Below are positions 48,380-61,105 of a stretch of 64,000 bases of DNA, one piece after another. This stretch comes from Sceloporus undulatus (taxonomy: Eukaryota; Chordata; Lepidosauria; Squamata; Phrynosomatidae), in contig NC_056523.1 of NCBI RefSeq assembly GCF_019175285.1, positions 183,394,780-183,458,779 on the forward strand. The letters are read 5' to 3'. The translations under genes were made by a program, and so were the position numbers. Every line of letters starts with the position of its first letter. Positions within the stretch are counted from its first letter, which is position 1. Below the pieces are notes generated by a model. The model searched no databases. It had not been told where the DNA came from and saw only the letters and a list, made by a program, of their open reading frames with translations.

Positions 48380-51300
48380 GCGCCCAGCCAAGAAAGACCC
48401 CCTGGTCACCACCACCAACACCAAAGCCCTTTTCAGGCACCCACTGGCTCACTCAAAAGGCTGAACTTGCATTTCGTTTGTTATTATTTGGCAAGATTTG
48501 ATTCAGGGGAGGTTTAGCCTTTGCCTTCCCCTGAGGAGGCTGAGAGAGTGTGACTTGCCCAAGGTGAGTTCCCATGGCTGAGTTAGGGATTCGAACCCAG
48601 GTCTCCCGAGTCATAGGCCCAAAACACACTGAAGAAATAATCCGCTTTGAGACTGCTTCAACTGCCTTGCTCAGTGCTACCTGGGAACTTGTGTGCACCA
48701 GAGATCTCTCAGAACGAGAAGGCTCAATGTCTCACAAAAGCTACACTCCCGAATTCCCTAGCATTGAGCCAGGGCAGTTAAAGCCGTCTGAAATTGGAGT
48801 GTTCCGACACTGGAAGCTACTACGCCAGCCACACTGGTCTCTCACACATTTCCACTCCCTCCCCAGCTTTGGTGCATCCGCACGGCAGAAATAATCCAGT
48901 TTGGCACAACTTCAACGGCTATGGCTCCAGTATTGAATTCTGGGAATGTAGTTGTTGTGGGGCCAGACCCCTCAAGAGAGGTGAAAGGTCTCACAAAACG
49001 ACGATTTGCTTTCATCTGCCCATAGCCTGCTAGCATTTTAGCTTCTGGCTTTCAATACATTGGAGGGATTAAGCAGCCTTTGTCAAGTCCTTTGTTCTGC
49101 TATTGTTGACGTCACGGCGCCTATAGCCAATGAAGTCAGCTGTGTGCGAGGCGCAAAGGGCCTGGGACCAGTAGTTTGGAGAGGAGATGGCTGGTCTTCT
49201 GTCCCCAAGATGTACCTTACAAAAACAGGAAGGCGGGTCCTCTGCAGCTATCATTGGGTGCCAAGTTCTCTATTAAATGCATTTTATTATTCAGGTGAAG
49301 ACTGCTAACTACCTTCGCTGTAAAGAAGACTGCATTGGCCCAGCTCTGTTTTTCTGTTTGGGTGGTTCTGCAGCTTTAGCATTTCTTCACTGTGTTAAAA
49401 TTGGATTTATATTCCCTTTCTCCCAAAGGTACTTTGACATGTTCTTGGTTCAGTGTCAGAGTCATAGGCCCAAACAGATTTCCTTTCTCTCCAAAGGCAC
49501 TTCCCAAGAGGTTCCACCTCTCTTATTTACTCTTATTTAGACATCAGATTCCACCCACATTCCCATTTGCAGTATTTCTTGGGCTAAAAAAGCAATCTTG
49601 TAGCACTTCTTGGAGATGTGTGGGAGAAAGAAGTTGTGTAGCGAAGGTTTCATAGACAGGGCCTAAACAGACAGGCAAAAATAAAGCTGCTTTGGGTTTA
49701 AATGACGCATGTGCATTTTAAGAGTCCAAAAGTCGCACCAAAACCACATCCAGTCCCAAGGACTGGAGCACAGCTTTGGCGAAGCTTCTGGCCTCTTAAG
49801 ATGCGTGTGTCATTGAAACAGCATGCCTCCAGAGTGACCCAAAGCAGCTTTATTTGCCCTATCTGTTTGGGCCCACAATCTATTAATCTTTGAGTTGTCC
49901 CACTCTTTTTCAACTGATTAAGATTTTTTTAATCAGCTATATTTGGAGGACAAGTACACAGTTCTTTTTTCAGGGGGACCGGACTGGTTTCCTCCACTGC
50001 TGGTGAGGAAGAGATGGTGACTGCTTTGGGCTGGGCTTAGAGAAGATCCAAACTAGGATGTGGACTAGCGGGTGACCACCAGATTCTCCTGAGGGTTATC
50101 CGTTTATTTTAAAATACAGTGGGCCCTTGAGGTCTGCTGGGTTGGTTCCAGACCATCTGTGGATAACAAAATCTGGGGATGCTTGAGTCCCATTAAATAT
50201 AACAGCACAGCAAAATGGTGTCCCTTATATAAAAGTGGAAATCTTGCTTTGCAATTTGGAATTTAAACTTTTTAAGAATATTTTTTAAGCTGTGGATGTT
50301 TGAATCCGTGGATAAAATATCAGTGTATAAGGAGGGCTGACTGTATAATTAATAAGCAGAAGTTAAGTAGGAACATTTTCAGTGCTTAGCTGCATGATAG
50401 GGAGGAAAAAAAACACCCACATGACCAGCCCCATTTTGTGAAGGCCTCCATAGGCATAGATTCTGTGTCCACGGATTCAACCACCATGGATTGAATATAT
50501 ATTATATTTTAAAAATCCAAAAAGCAAAGCTTGATTTTGTCATTTTATATTGTATATAATAGACTTGATGTTGGGGGGTCCTGGAACCAATACCAAGGGC
50601 CCACTGTACAATAAAGCTTATGAGACCAGCATATTCAATTTGCCATGCAATTATCAGGCACAGGGTTCTTTGCCCTCTGGTCAAATAAATGTGGCAACCA
50701 GGGTGACATCATCTGCGTTGGTTGATTGACCATAGGAGATTTAGTCAATTAATAGGTAATATTTCTTCATACCTAAAATTTACCTGAGGGATGGTGGAGG
50801 TGGGAAGTGTATTTTTTTTATTTTCAGATATGCCAGGCCTGGCACTACGGTTGGTGCAGTTGGCCAGCTGTGGATACCCTCTGCAAATGGGATCACTTAG
50901 GTTTGTGATGTGGGTGCTGCCATTCTGTTCAGATGTGGCACATGTTAAGGCTTGCACTGTCCAGTTTCCTCATCAAACAGAGTAGTAGTAGTTTATGGAA
51001 GCCTTTATCCTCCAGTTCTACCAAGTGGAGGTGATACAAACTCAATTTATGGTGGACACAGAGAAAGAGAGGGCTGTGACTTTCTTCTTCTTGCCACTTC
51101 CCACATAGCCCAAAGAGGCTCTTCCTTGCAGTGATGATGAAATGAAGATACAGATTAGTGAGGTAGTGGACAGCAGGGACAGTGATGGAGACCATGGGGA
51201 CTCCTTCCCCCTCAATTGTGTTGAGGATGAAGGATGAGCAAGAGTAGCTAACCTGACTCCTTTCCCTGCCTGGTGGGTTCCATGTGAGATTGTTTCGGCT

Positions 51301-51722
51301 AAGAAAGTGAAAGCAGCTGTTGCTCTTGCTTTATAGGAGATTTATGTTATATATATGTATGCAGGTGTATAAGGCAGTCACCACACAAGCTTTGACTTCA
51401 GCTCTTGTTGCCAGAAATCGGGAGCTAACCCAAAAGTTCCTGCAGAAGCAATACAGCAGCAGGCAAAGCTTAGAAGGAGCATTCCATTTTCTGAGAAAAG
51501 AGGAGGCAGAAACAGAATGTTCTTCAAAGGGGATGCTGTGCACCTATGGTTTTTAAAAAGTAGTTATTTTAAAAACTCACTTTTTGGAATGCTTTTTTAA
51601 TTGACAAAAAAGTTTTTTTTTATTATTAATTGATCAAAACAAATCACTACAGGGTCTAGAACTCCAGCCTAAGCATTCCCAACCCCTTTCAGCAAATACG
51701 CTCAAATATTTTTTCAGTACAA

Positions 51723-51765
51723 CTGTGACTCGAAGCAGCTTTATTTTGGCTGTCTGTAACAGGCC
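51723..51765. mobile_element. Right end of the palindromic MITE begun at 36384
   Basis: CTGTGACTCGAAGCAGCTTT to TGTCTGTAACAGGCC is the exact 43-base inverse of 36384-36426. Only this arm is present; the left arm is missing at the block B junction. Confidence 0.9.
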
Positions 51766-54698
51766 TATCTAAACAAAAAAGGTAAGAATGATGATATCCT
51801 CCCCACAAATGTGGCCCAAATAGAGAATGTCCTTTTTGAAATGGCACCAGTGCTGCTGCTTACATTCTTCACAAACAGACTATGTAGTCACCTTCCAGGT
51901 GCTGCTGGGTTGCACTGTTCATCAGTCCTAGCTGGCACAACAAGTTGTGAAGGATTGTAGGAGTTATAATCTAACAATGGCTGGAGGAAAGCACACGTTT
52001 CACTCCTCTGTTCTTAATAAATCACCTGTCTCTGGTAAAACAACATGATTCCTAAGTTATATTCTCTCTAGCTCATCCCAAGAACCTCTTTTCTGATTTT
52101 CCTTGTAGGTATAAAGATTACACTTAGGGCCTTTTCTATGCTTGAGGACAATGGTACGCAGCAAGTGCTACGTGTAACATTGACGATGGTGGGGTGCATT
52201 ACCTGACATTGCAGAGGCGAGCGCTGACATGGCAAGCAATTCCCCATGAGTTTGAAATGCCTCATGAGCTCCTATTTCTATATTAACCAAATAAGTAAGA
52301 TAGGACAGCTGTTAGGGGGCAGAGAACAACAGGGACAACCTATAGGGAGAACAACCTGTGAAATAGGTTGGGGGATTCTGGATGTTGCAGATAATCTTTC
52401 CAAGCTCTGGTGATGATATACGAATGTTTCCCTGAAAGATAGGCATAGCCAATAACCACTGCCAACCTTTTCCAGCAGTGTGCACCCACACTGGAGTATT
52501 GGCTGTGCTCTGGATTGTTGGCTGTGGTCAATTATTATGGGGTAATAGCAAGTTCCAGTAGACCCAGCTCCTGCTCTGTACTGGGGATGGGAATTATGTG
52601 GTCCTGCAGATGTGGCTGGACTTCAACTCCCAGTATTCCATGCCTTTGGCTATAGTGGCAAGAGATACAGTCCAACAACATCTAGAAAGGTGCATGGTTC
52701 TCCCTCTGTTGAACTGGCCATGCACTTAGAACTTGCTGCCAAATGTTCTGTAGCACAGAGGCTCCATGGCAGACAAGCTGATTTGGGACCCAGGAATTCC
52801 TTTAGTGGTAAAAGTTGGAAAATAGCATTTAGGACTGTTTTTCGGCATTAGTAACTTTATAGAAACTTGGTGTAAATGGATAGATGGGTGTTAGGTCTGC
52901 TAGTGCTACTTTCAAGCTATGGCCATCACAGGAGCACCAAGAGCAGTGATAATGAGTCATGTGGCCCTCTGGATGTTGTTGGACTACAACTTCCATCACT
53001 CCTAGTTAGCATAGTCTATGGTGAGGGATGTTGTGGGTTGCAATCTAGTGGTATTTGAAGGGCCACACATTCCCCACTATCATGCTCTGCTCAGAAATTT
53101 ACTCTAGTCTCCCCTTGGCCACTCTTAGGAGGCAAAACCCTTAATGTAGCCATTCTCATTCTAAACAATCGCACGTGACCCCCCCCCCCAAGCCTTTTAT
53201 TTTGGGGAAGGGGCTGCTAATCTATGGCAGCTGGTGGCATCCATGTCACTGAGGTGGTGAATCTCAAACCTTTAAAGAGGTCAAAAGTCCTGAATCCTAG
53301 CTCCCAAATAGGCCTGGTACTTGAATATCTCATTTAAAGTTTAGAGTTAAACCCAGAGTAGATTCATTGCCCCAAGCAATGATACTGCGGATCCTCCTTT
53401 TTCTTCTAGCCTCCTCAGTCCTGGGTCCTCTGTACCTTTTTCACCCAGAACCGCTTGTCTCATATTTTGACCTTGTCAGACTTCAACTTTCTTTACAGCA
53501 GCTGCATTACTCTGCAAATACCATTTAGATATTGAGGGATCTTACTTAGCTGTATTAATAGTCTTTTAATTTCCTTCAAACTTCCTTCAGGATTTTTGCC
53601 TTTTTATGTTAGATCTTTATGAAGTGCTTAACCTTCTTTCTCAGAAGTTAGGATATTCATCAACATGCTGGGACATCAATGAAAGCTCAGCCAGGGCTCT
53701 GATAAGTTCACAGTATGCCAGTTTTAGCTAATATTATGTAAGCTTTCATCATAATATAATAGCTTCCTCAAGCTGAAGGCCAATTTGTTTCAAGTCAACC
53801 TGCAGCTTTGACTCATGTCACCTTCACCTCATTCTGCCTCATAATTTCTGGCCAGTTTATAGCTGGGTTCACAAGACAAAGGCCCAAATCTCCACTTCAA
53901 TTTGAAAGAATTGAGGGAAATTGATACAATTTGCAAAGTAGGATTCTAGGCTTCTTAAGCCCCTACTCCGCAGGGGAGTGGGTTGCTACCCAGATTGTAT
54001 GGAACTCCTGTGACTACTCTGTCTTCATTACTTTATACGCATTAAGTCCACATTACTTTCTCTTGAGTTATGTATGATTCACTGGAGAAGACAATATTTC
54101 TCAGTAAAGCTAAAGGCAGTAGGAGGAAAAAAGGAAGACCATGGCCCTGAGTTTGCAAGACCTGAGCAGGGCTGTTGATGGCAAGGTAACTTGGAGGTCT
54201 CTCATTCATTAGTCAAAGCTGATTTGATGGCACATGAACAACAGCACATGTATGATGGAACTTTTACAGTCCATCAAAGCTCAATCTCATTGCCTTTCAT
54301 TCTATATCTGTAAAGGCATGGAAAACAGACCAAAAGTAGAATCACAAGTTTCCATTTCCTCCTCTCTAGCTTTCTAGTCTGATCACTCCAGCCATATACA
54401 TGCATTCTAGAATGCCATTACCATGAAATACAAAGGCCTGATCTTACACAGGGCAAGGGTAGGGAGCCATCTTGCTCAGGAAAGGTGCCAACTGCTACCC
54501 ACCTCCTGAACAAGTTCACTGCTCATCCCCTTGCCACACTTCCTCATCTGCAAAGTCTCCAGGAGCCCTGCAACTTTCAAGCCAGGGTAGGTGCTGATCT
54601 GAAGCAAAACATCTTATGTACTTCTACTTGAACCTTGGTCATCCAAAGGAGGTCCCTGCAGAGAGGTGAGGCTGCACTACCATCCAGCAACCATCTCC
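51766..54698. other. Intergenic DNA downstream of RDH8
   Basis: No gene recognised. Phrases such as 'tgttggactacaacttccat' (about 52976-52996) and 'ggacttcaactcccagtatt' (about 52618-52638) are remnants of interspersed repeats. A C run lies at about 53180-53189. An AATAAA on the minus strand (TTTATT at about 53196-53201) is a possible RDH8 polyadenylation signal, about 1.5 kb beyond the stop, weakly supported. Confidence 0.45.
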
Positions 54699-54923
54699 TC
54701 AGGCAGGTGTCACCCGGCGCCGGAAACAGCTGCAAGTGATGCATTTGAGGAAGCTCATGCTGAGGTGGAAAATGCCAGTGAAGCGGAAAAGCAGGTTGTA
54801 GTAGGTCCCAACAGAGAGGTCCCCTGAGGTGTCAGCATACTTCAGGGCCACCAGCGGGGTGTACAGTGTATTGGTCTGTGTCCGGAATGGTGGACGCTCT
54901 TTTGCAATGACATTCACAACAGC
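54699..54923 (-). CDS. RDH8: RDH8, last coding exon
   Basis: RDH8 is the photoreceptor outer-segment short-chain dehydrogenase that reduces all-trans-retinal to retinol with NADPH after bleaching. This exon encodes 74 residues, AVVNVIAKERPPFRTQTNTL to CFRRRVTPA, then a stop. It aligns with the C-terminal region of human RDH8 as I remember it ('..IVNVISSTRPPLRRQTNIRYSPL..'). The acceptor AG lies at 54924-54925 on the minus strand, and the phase fits the exon at 58189. Cysteines in ITCSCF are candidate lipidation sites. The last four residues VTPA fit the VxPx outer-segment targeting motif known for rhodopsin and described for RDH8. HSD17B1 is the closest alternative, but this tail favours RDH8. 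Confidence 0.9.
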   Translation of the reverse strand, partial: AVVNVIAKERPPFRTQTNTLYTPLVALKYADTSGDLSVGTYYNLLFRFTGIFHLSMSFLKCITCSCFRRRVTPA

Positions 54924-55599
54924 CTGAGAAAAGAGAAAGCAGACAAGACTCTGGTATTCTGGGATGGCTTCTTCTTGTTTGGGCCTTTTCCCCTGGCTCA
55001 GATGATTTATCCATTTGATTCTTGACACTTTGATTTCTCCCCCCCTCCCCCATTTTGGAGCCTTATTCACATGCCCGTCTGTCCTTTCTCTCCTTTTTCT
55101 GTTTTGCCTCTCCTCTCCTCTCCTCTCCCACATGTCCCTGTCTGAATATTCTTGGATATTCCCAGTTTATGAGATTCATCTGTTTGTCATTCTTTCTGCT
55201 ACTAAGGGGCCCTTAGCTGTTTTTGAAGTGCAACTGGATTGCTCCTTTTGGAATGATTTTACAAGTTTGCAAATTTTACAAGTTTGCAAGAGGCCTGTGC
55301 TAGAGTGGCATATTTGCTGGCTGCTGCTGCTTTTTCATACTTTATTTATTAATTTTTGACTGCTAGCTAGTCTTCCTTTAGTGGTCAGAGAGTGCACCCT
55401 GTGGGCATTGTGTAGCTCCCAGGGATCCTTCCTACTCACAGGTCTCCCTCCCTCTCCTGATCCCCCACTGTTTTCCCCTTCCAATATTTTTAGTTTTTTA
55501 AAAAAGGCCAATAGTGCCCTCTAGGGGGAACAATACAGCATGGTTAGTTCAAATTATAAGAAAAGATTCCATTTAAACCATTTTTTACTGTAAGAACTA

Positions 55600-55785
55600 T
55601 TTGGTGGAACAGATTGCCTTGAAGGGTAGTTGGCTCACTATCTTTGGATGTATTTAAACAGAGGCTGCATGGGCACCTCTCAGGAATGCTTTACCTGTGT
55701 ATTCCTGTATGGGGTTGGGTTAGCTGTCCCTTGTGGTCCCTTCCAGCTCTAAGATTTCACGATTCTGTAATTTTATGATTTCCTC
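55600..55785 (+). mobile_element. Old CR1/L3-type LINE 3' tail
   Basis: 'ggtggaacagattgccttga', 'catgggcacctctcaggaat', 'ggttgggttagctgtccctt' and 'ccttccagctctaagattt' form the typical CR1 3' end, diverged. Confidence 0.8.
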
Positions 55786-57544
55786 CCATTATGCTCTCAG
55801 CAGCTGCCTGGGCAGGGGAAGAGGATTTTTTGTAATACCAGAAGTGGCCACTGAGATGTCTGTAAATGAAGCCACTTCCATGAAAATGGAGTGAAATGCC
55901 CCCTCATGCCCTTTTGTGTGGGCACTTTTGTGTAGAGGTTGCAGATAGAGCAGATGGGAGGTACTGTAAGTCAGGAGGAGAGGCATCCTCCTGATATCCT
56001 CAGACAGGGCATCCTCCAGACCCCTGGAAGTTGTCCATCCTTGTGATAAAGCTGTGGTTCAGTGGCTATCACAAAATGGAGTGATTTGGATGACTTTAAG
56101 CAAGGATTACACACCCAAAGAGAACCAGATTCTGATCATGTTGGAAATATATTCCCTACAGAACCTTTACTGTATACTAGTCATTGGTGAGCGAAACAGG
56201 TGGGAGCTCTTTACTCATGTCACTCCCTATTTGTGGGGTTCCTAAAGGAACCCAGTTGGCCACTGCGAAAGCAGAAAGCTGGACTAGACAGGTCTCTGAT
56301 CCACTGTCAACAGTCTTCTTGATTATGTTCTTATGCTCATGTTTTGCACTCACAAGGTCCAAGATCCAGCCCCTAGCAAATTCCTTGTGAGAAAGGATTT
56401 CAGGTAGCGGGACTGGGAAAGATCACCTTCACCTATGCCCTTAAAGCACTGCTGCCATACACAATAGGTCAGACCTATGCACAAACCAGCTGCTGGCTAA
56501 TTCCCTCTATGCCAGGTTTCATAAGACTCACAGACAATGAAACCACAACCACCATAAGTTTGGTTCTGTTCTCCTCATTTGATCTGATGCTAAAATATGG
56601 AAGAAGCTTTCCTTTTTCCTCCAGAGGATGCTTTCTGCTCTCATGATTGTTAGAAGAAACTGAAAATATTTGGGCAGCTTGAACTATATTGGGGTAGACA
56701 TAATCCTTTCCAGAGATGGTTGGATTGAATTTTCTATCGTCTCTCCCAACTGGTTGTGCTGACTGATGGAAACTGCAGTCCAACAGCATGTGCTGGACCA
56801 CAGCTTGCCCATGGTAGTGGTACATGCTCATGGGAAGCTAGGGAGATGGACATAGTTGTGGCTTCTGGTATTTGGGATCCCTTCCTTCCTTCCCTCCAAA
56901 TAGTGTGTGTTTAGGGGAGTAGAATGCTGACTGTTTGGGGAAATTGGAAAACAAAGGAGATGAAGGGTTTGGCTGGAAGGAGAAAGCACAAGCAATCCAC
57001 TTAATGCAGGGTTGGGCAAAAGACAGCTTATGCACTGCATGGAGCAGCAAGACCATTTTTGGTGGCTCCTCATGACCCACCTCAAAAAAAAAAAAAAATT
57101 GGTGGGGAGTTTTTGTTTGTTTATTTTCTTTCTGAATGATATATATTGTCCCCTAAAGCTTCTTTTTTAAAGGTCTAAACATTGTTTCCCTTCCCCACCC
57201 CAGGAAGTGACTGGTAAATAAGAAAGTTACAAAGTACATGTGAAAAGCTCTCTTGCCCACAAAATGCCCAGTAGTAGTCCACAGAGGCTTTCAGGCTAAC
57301 AGTCATTTTAGGGACCTCTGAATTATTATTTCTTGCAGGGATTGGTGGGCAAAAAAAGAGAGAATAAGGTCCTCCAGGGTGCCATGGGAGGGTAAAGTAG
57401 ACACCCCAATCTCTATTAACTGGACACCCTTGGTTTCAAGCTACTAGGTAAGTGGCCACTTAGTTAAGAGCCATCAAGTCAAGGGCTTGATTATGGAGGA
57501 AGCTTATGGCTGTTTGTCTGCCTGATTGTAGCCACTTATAGGAG

Positions 57545-57775
57545 ACCCAGCATGGTGTATTGGTTTGAGCATTGGGCTACAATGCTGGAGACATGAATAC
57601 GGATCTCCACCCAGCCATGGAAAACCGACTGGGTGATCTTGGACAAGTCATACACTCTCAACCTCAGAGAAAGGCAAAGGCAACCCACCTCTGAACAAAC
57701 CTTGCCAAGAAACTCCCATGATTATGGCAGCATTAGGGTTGCCATAAGTTGGAACTAACTTGAAAGCACGCAGCT
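57545..57775 (+). mobile_element. tRNA-derived SINE in RDH8 intron
   Basis: 'cccagcatggtgtattggtt' head, 'actgggtgatcttggacaag' body, end 'cttgaaagcacgcagc'. It lies antisense to RDH8. Confidence 0.85.
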
Positions 57776-58188
57776 ACCAAAAATCACCAATAGATCTTAA
57801 AAGGAGCCTGAGTAAGCTAGTGTAGGAGGAAGGAATTGCTGACAATGTGGAATACTACTTTGTCTGCTGATGACAACTTGGTTTAGTGGTACTGTATCTG
57901 CCAGGACCAGGACCTGATCTGGTCTAGTAGTATTTCCCTGTCTAGCCTTATGTGGCCTCCTAGAAATCCCTGATCCTTTCTGATGTGATGCACAAGGATT
58001 TTCTCTCCTAATCTGATGTGGCCTGTTGGGCTTTCCCATCCAACCTGGAAGCTTCTTCTGTTACTATCGCTGATCAGAGACAAAAGACTGTACAGGAGTG
58101 TGTCTGGTTTGCATAGAAGTGAGACCCATATAAAAGAACTTTCCTCTAGAGGTCTCCTCGCTCGCTTCACCAGTTATTCTGCCCATAC

Positions 58189-58372
58189 CTTAGCCACTGA
58201 CTCAGGAGTCTGGCCCATGGTGGTGAAGATCTCATGTGAAGCTGGCAGATAGATCTCCTTGAAGTAGCGCACTGTGGCAGCATCGGCTCCTGGGAACTCA
58301 GAACGTGCCACGTCCTCCATCAGCTTCATCTCAAATTCTGTGTTCACTGGGCCAGGCTCCACCATAGATATG
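58189..58372 (-). CDS. RDH8: RDH8, penultimate coding exon
   Basis: 184 bases. After one base completing the split Phe codon it encodes ISMVEPGPVNTEFEMKLMED, then VARSEFPGADAATVRYFKEI, to TPESVAK. It contains the PGPV segment that lines the cofactor and substrate side of classical short-chain dehydrogenases after the catalytic YxxxK. The donor is AAG|GTATGG and the acceptor is TTACACAG. It joins in frame to AVVNV of the next exon. Similarity to human RDH8 ('SLVEPGPVVTEFEGKLL') is clear by recall. Confidence 0.92.
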
Positions 58373-58547
58373 CTGTGTAACAAAGAGGTTGTTAAGACCC
58401 AGAAAGAGATAGTGCTTGAAGCTGGGATTCTTATATCAGATGTCTGATGTTTAAAAGAATTACCAACTGCTTTTACAAATATTTCAGGCAATTACTCACC
58501 ACATCCCATATACATTCCAAAATGTTACTTTCAAATTGTGTAACTAT

Positions 58548-58914
58548 GGTGCTTTCTGCACCGCCATTTGGGACGTCCGGAGGACGTCCCATTTTAAAAA
58601 AGGGGCGTCTCTTTTAGACGCCCCATGGCCTAGTACGGACTCCGTCCGTACAAGATGGCGCCGGCCCTTCTACATGGCCGGCGCCATCTTTGCGTATCGG
58701 ACGCTTAGCGTCCGTACGCGTCGCGCCGCTGCTGACGTAGCGAGCGTGCCCCTGGCGCCTCGCTACGTCGCAAACGCGACGAAAAAAGAAGCTCCATTTT
58801 AGAGCTTCTTTTTTCGGTCCGCGCGGGAGTCAGGCCGTCTGAAGGCTCCGGCTCCCCCGCGGACCTACTGGCGGCGGCAGCAGACCGCCGCAAAGCGGCG
58901 GTCTGTACCCCGCC
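58548..58914. mobile_element. Chained-hairpin, CpG-rich non-autonomous transposon
   Basis: A 367-base GC-rich island in AT-rich DNA, made of about nine successive inverted repeats. They lie at 58570-58590, 58602-58624, 58634-58650, 58654-58688, 58698-58714, 58734-58769, 58782-58814, 58818-58864 and 58881-58905. Examples are GATGGCGCCGG with its inverse, and CAGACCGCCG with CGGCGGTCTG. The ends GGTGC..ACCGCC and, inverted, GGCGGGGTACAGACCGCC are loosely related. TAT stands on both sides (58545-58547 and 58915-58917), a possible 3-base target duplication as in PIF/Harbinger elements. No ORF. Confidence 0.75.
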
Positions 58915-58917
58915 TAT

Positions 58918-59575
58918 AACAATTCAGTACCCTCAAGAGGAACCTCTCTCTGCTTGAGTCAGTGTTCTGGGTGGCCTCTTGAGTGTAGGGATTTCTGTTG
59001 CTTCTCTTGGATTCAGAAGTGAGCAAAATATGACTTCTATTTTTGTGGTCACCATGGCCCCAAACACCCCCAAATGCTCCTTAAGGGGTTTCTAACAGTA
59101 AGCACAGCGAGGCAACTGTCTGAAGTGACTGATTTTGGAAAGCATCAGAGGGAGCCCCATGGGCTCTTCCTCCTACTGCTCTAGGTCTTCCTTCCACTGC
59201 AGTCAGAGGAGTAGTGGTCGCCTCTGTACTCTATTACTGTTTTGTGTTTCTTCATGCACAGCTGTGGGGAAGCTTATTTCAGCTAACCTTAAGTACATGT
59301 ATATCATATGAGATTAAGGCAAGGTTGCTGAACCTTTTGCCCACCAGATGTTTTGAACTATGATTTCCATAATGCTTAATCATTGGCAATACTGTCTGGG
59401 TCTGCTACAAACCTCTGCAGAGCCAAAGATTCCACAGTCCTAGAGAGGGGTCAGTTAATGGCATTTAGCTCTCCCAGTGAGCTCACTGTGACTTAAAAAT
59501 CCCCAACTTTGGAAATTTTGCTATAGATTCTGTCCTAGCTGTATATGTTTCCCTGGAGCATATTACTTCCCCCTC
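58918..59575. other. Intronic DNA, nothing recognised
   Basis: No exon or named repeat apparent. Confidence 0.4.
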
Positions 59576-59720
59576 CAAGTGCACATCAATACAGAGGGTC
59601 TCTCCTTCTTTGGATAGTCATCTTTCAGGAATGTTGTAGTGGTATATTTCTGCATGGCAGGGGGTTGGATTGGATGACCCTTGTAGCCTCTTCTGACTCT
59701 AAAGATTCTATGAGTTTATA
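59576..59720 (+). mobile_element. CR1 LINE 3' tail
   Basis: 'gtctctccttctttggatag', 'atggcagggggttggattgg' and 'cttctgactctaaagattct' match a CR1 3' end. Confidence 0.8.
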
Positions 59721-60204
59721 ATTTATGTTAAAATTCAATTCCCTTTGACACAAAATTATGTGGTTGGTTATTAGCAAATAGTAGTATTTATGGCTAAGGT
59801 GATTCTGTCAGCTTTTTAATCCTTAGCCAGCTGTGTGCTTATGCTTAACCCAGACTGACCTTGTCCTTCAGTGTGATTTCCTAGCAACTCTTGTCATCTC
59901 ACATATCATTCTGTTTTTTTTTACCTTGGATCTGATTTGGAGTAGGGAAGGGATTGTGGCAACTCTGTGCTAATTTTAAAAAATCAACTTTTTGTCTTTC
60001 ATCTTTCAATGAATTTCAGTTTACTACCAAATTTTACGTTTCATCCCCAACTTTGGCAATTTTGTTATATACTGTGTCCTAGGTATATATGGGGCCAGTG
60101 GGACTTGCAATGTAGCAACATTTGGAGAGGTACAAGATTCTCACCCCAACACAGAACTTGCATCTCCTCCTGACAACATTAACAGTACTGTGCAATAAAG
60201 AACA
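59721..60204. other. Intronic DNA, nothing recognised
   Basis: No exon or named repeat apparent. Confidence 0.4.
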
Positions 60205-60440
60205 TCATATAGTGTGGTGTACCAGTGTTGTTTTGCACTCTGGGACAGCAGGGCTAGAATCCCTGCTCAGCCATGGAAATCCACTGGGTAATCTTGGACA
60301 AATCACACTCTTTTGGCTTCAGAGAAAGGCAATGACAACCCAACTCTGAGCATATCATATTGAGAAAATCCTATGAGAGGACTGCCATAAGTCAGAGTCA
60401 AAGGCACAGCACAACAACAACAACAACAGAACAACAACAA
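60205..60440 (+). mobile_element. tRNA-derived SINE with (CAA)n tail
   Basis: 'agtgtggtgtaccagtgttg' head, 'cagggctagaatccctgctc' box B region, 'aatcttggacaaatcacact' body, tail of repeated ACAACA. Confidence 0.85.
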
Positions 60441-60642
60441 GGAGGACTTATCTGAAGAGGGGATTCCTTTGTTTTGCCCCTCCATCACTACACTCCTGGT
60501 TCCAGCTATCTGTGCTCTACAGAGAGCTACAAGCTCGCTGCTTCTAAAGCTATCAGCTCCTTTGAATTCTGTATAGGACAAACATGAAAGTTTCTACCCA
60601 AGATAATAAATTGACACCATCTCTTTGAAAACTGCTAATAGT

Positions 60643-60646
<4 letters not shown>

Positions 60647-60704
<58 letters not shown>
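60647..60704 (+). repeat. (TG)n(AG)n microsatellite
   Basis: About 18 TG units pass directly into about 11 AG units. Confidence 0.97.
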
Positions 60705-60705
<1 letters not shown>

Positions 60706-60924
60706 TTTCCTGCTATTTTAAGGAAAGTCGTTGCTTTCCACGTCCCCTCTTCAGTTAGATAAATTCCATCATTTTGCAGGGCTGGGAAAGTGGCCTTTTA
60801 TATATTTCTCAGTAAGAGGATAAAAAGAAGCAATGATTTGTATAAAATTGTCAAAAGGAAATTTAGAAATCATAACTGTTATAGATATACAGTGCATCTC
60901 ATTACAGTGGAAAAGACCACTCAG

Positions 60925-61105
60925 AGGCCCATTTACACTTTAACTGCCATGGTTTGATCTTATGGAATCCTGGGATTTGTAGTTTGGTGATGCACTAGAG
61001 GAACCTCTCTGGCTGAGAATTGCAAATGGCTGTCCCTAAACTGTCAGCCCCAGGATTTCATAAGCTGAAACCATTGAAATGAAAGTGGAATAACAGTGTC
61101 ACAAT
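60925..61105. mobile_element. Old palindromic MITE
   Basis: 'cactttaactgccatggttt' and 'tggaatcctgggatttgtag' are mirrored by 'ccccaggatttcataagctg' and 'aaaccattgaaatgaaagtg'. Confidence 0.65.

Larger units (their letters stand above)
54924..58188 (-). other. RDH8: RDH8 intron between the last two exons
   Basis: Donor GT at 58187-58188 and acceptor AG at 54924-54925 on the minus strand. It holds a CR1 3' tail (55600-55785), a SINE (57545-57775) and a poly-A run (about 57085-57099). No other exon is visible. Confidence 0.8.

Noticed and set aside
54699-58372. HSD17B1 as an alternative identity of the dehydrogenase exons
   Set aside because: The [13 protein letters not shown] and VVNVIAKERPPFRTQTN segments and the VxPx tail fit RDH8 better from memory of the families; an alignment would settle it.
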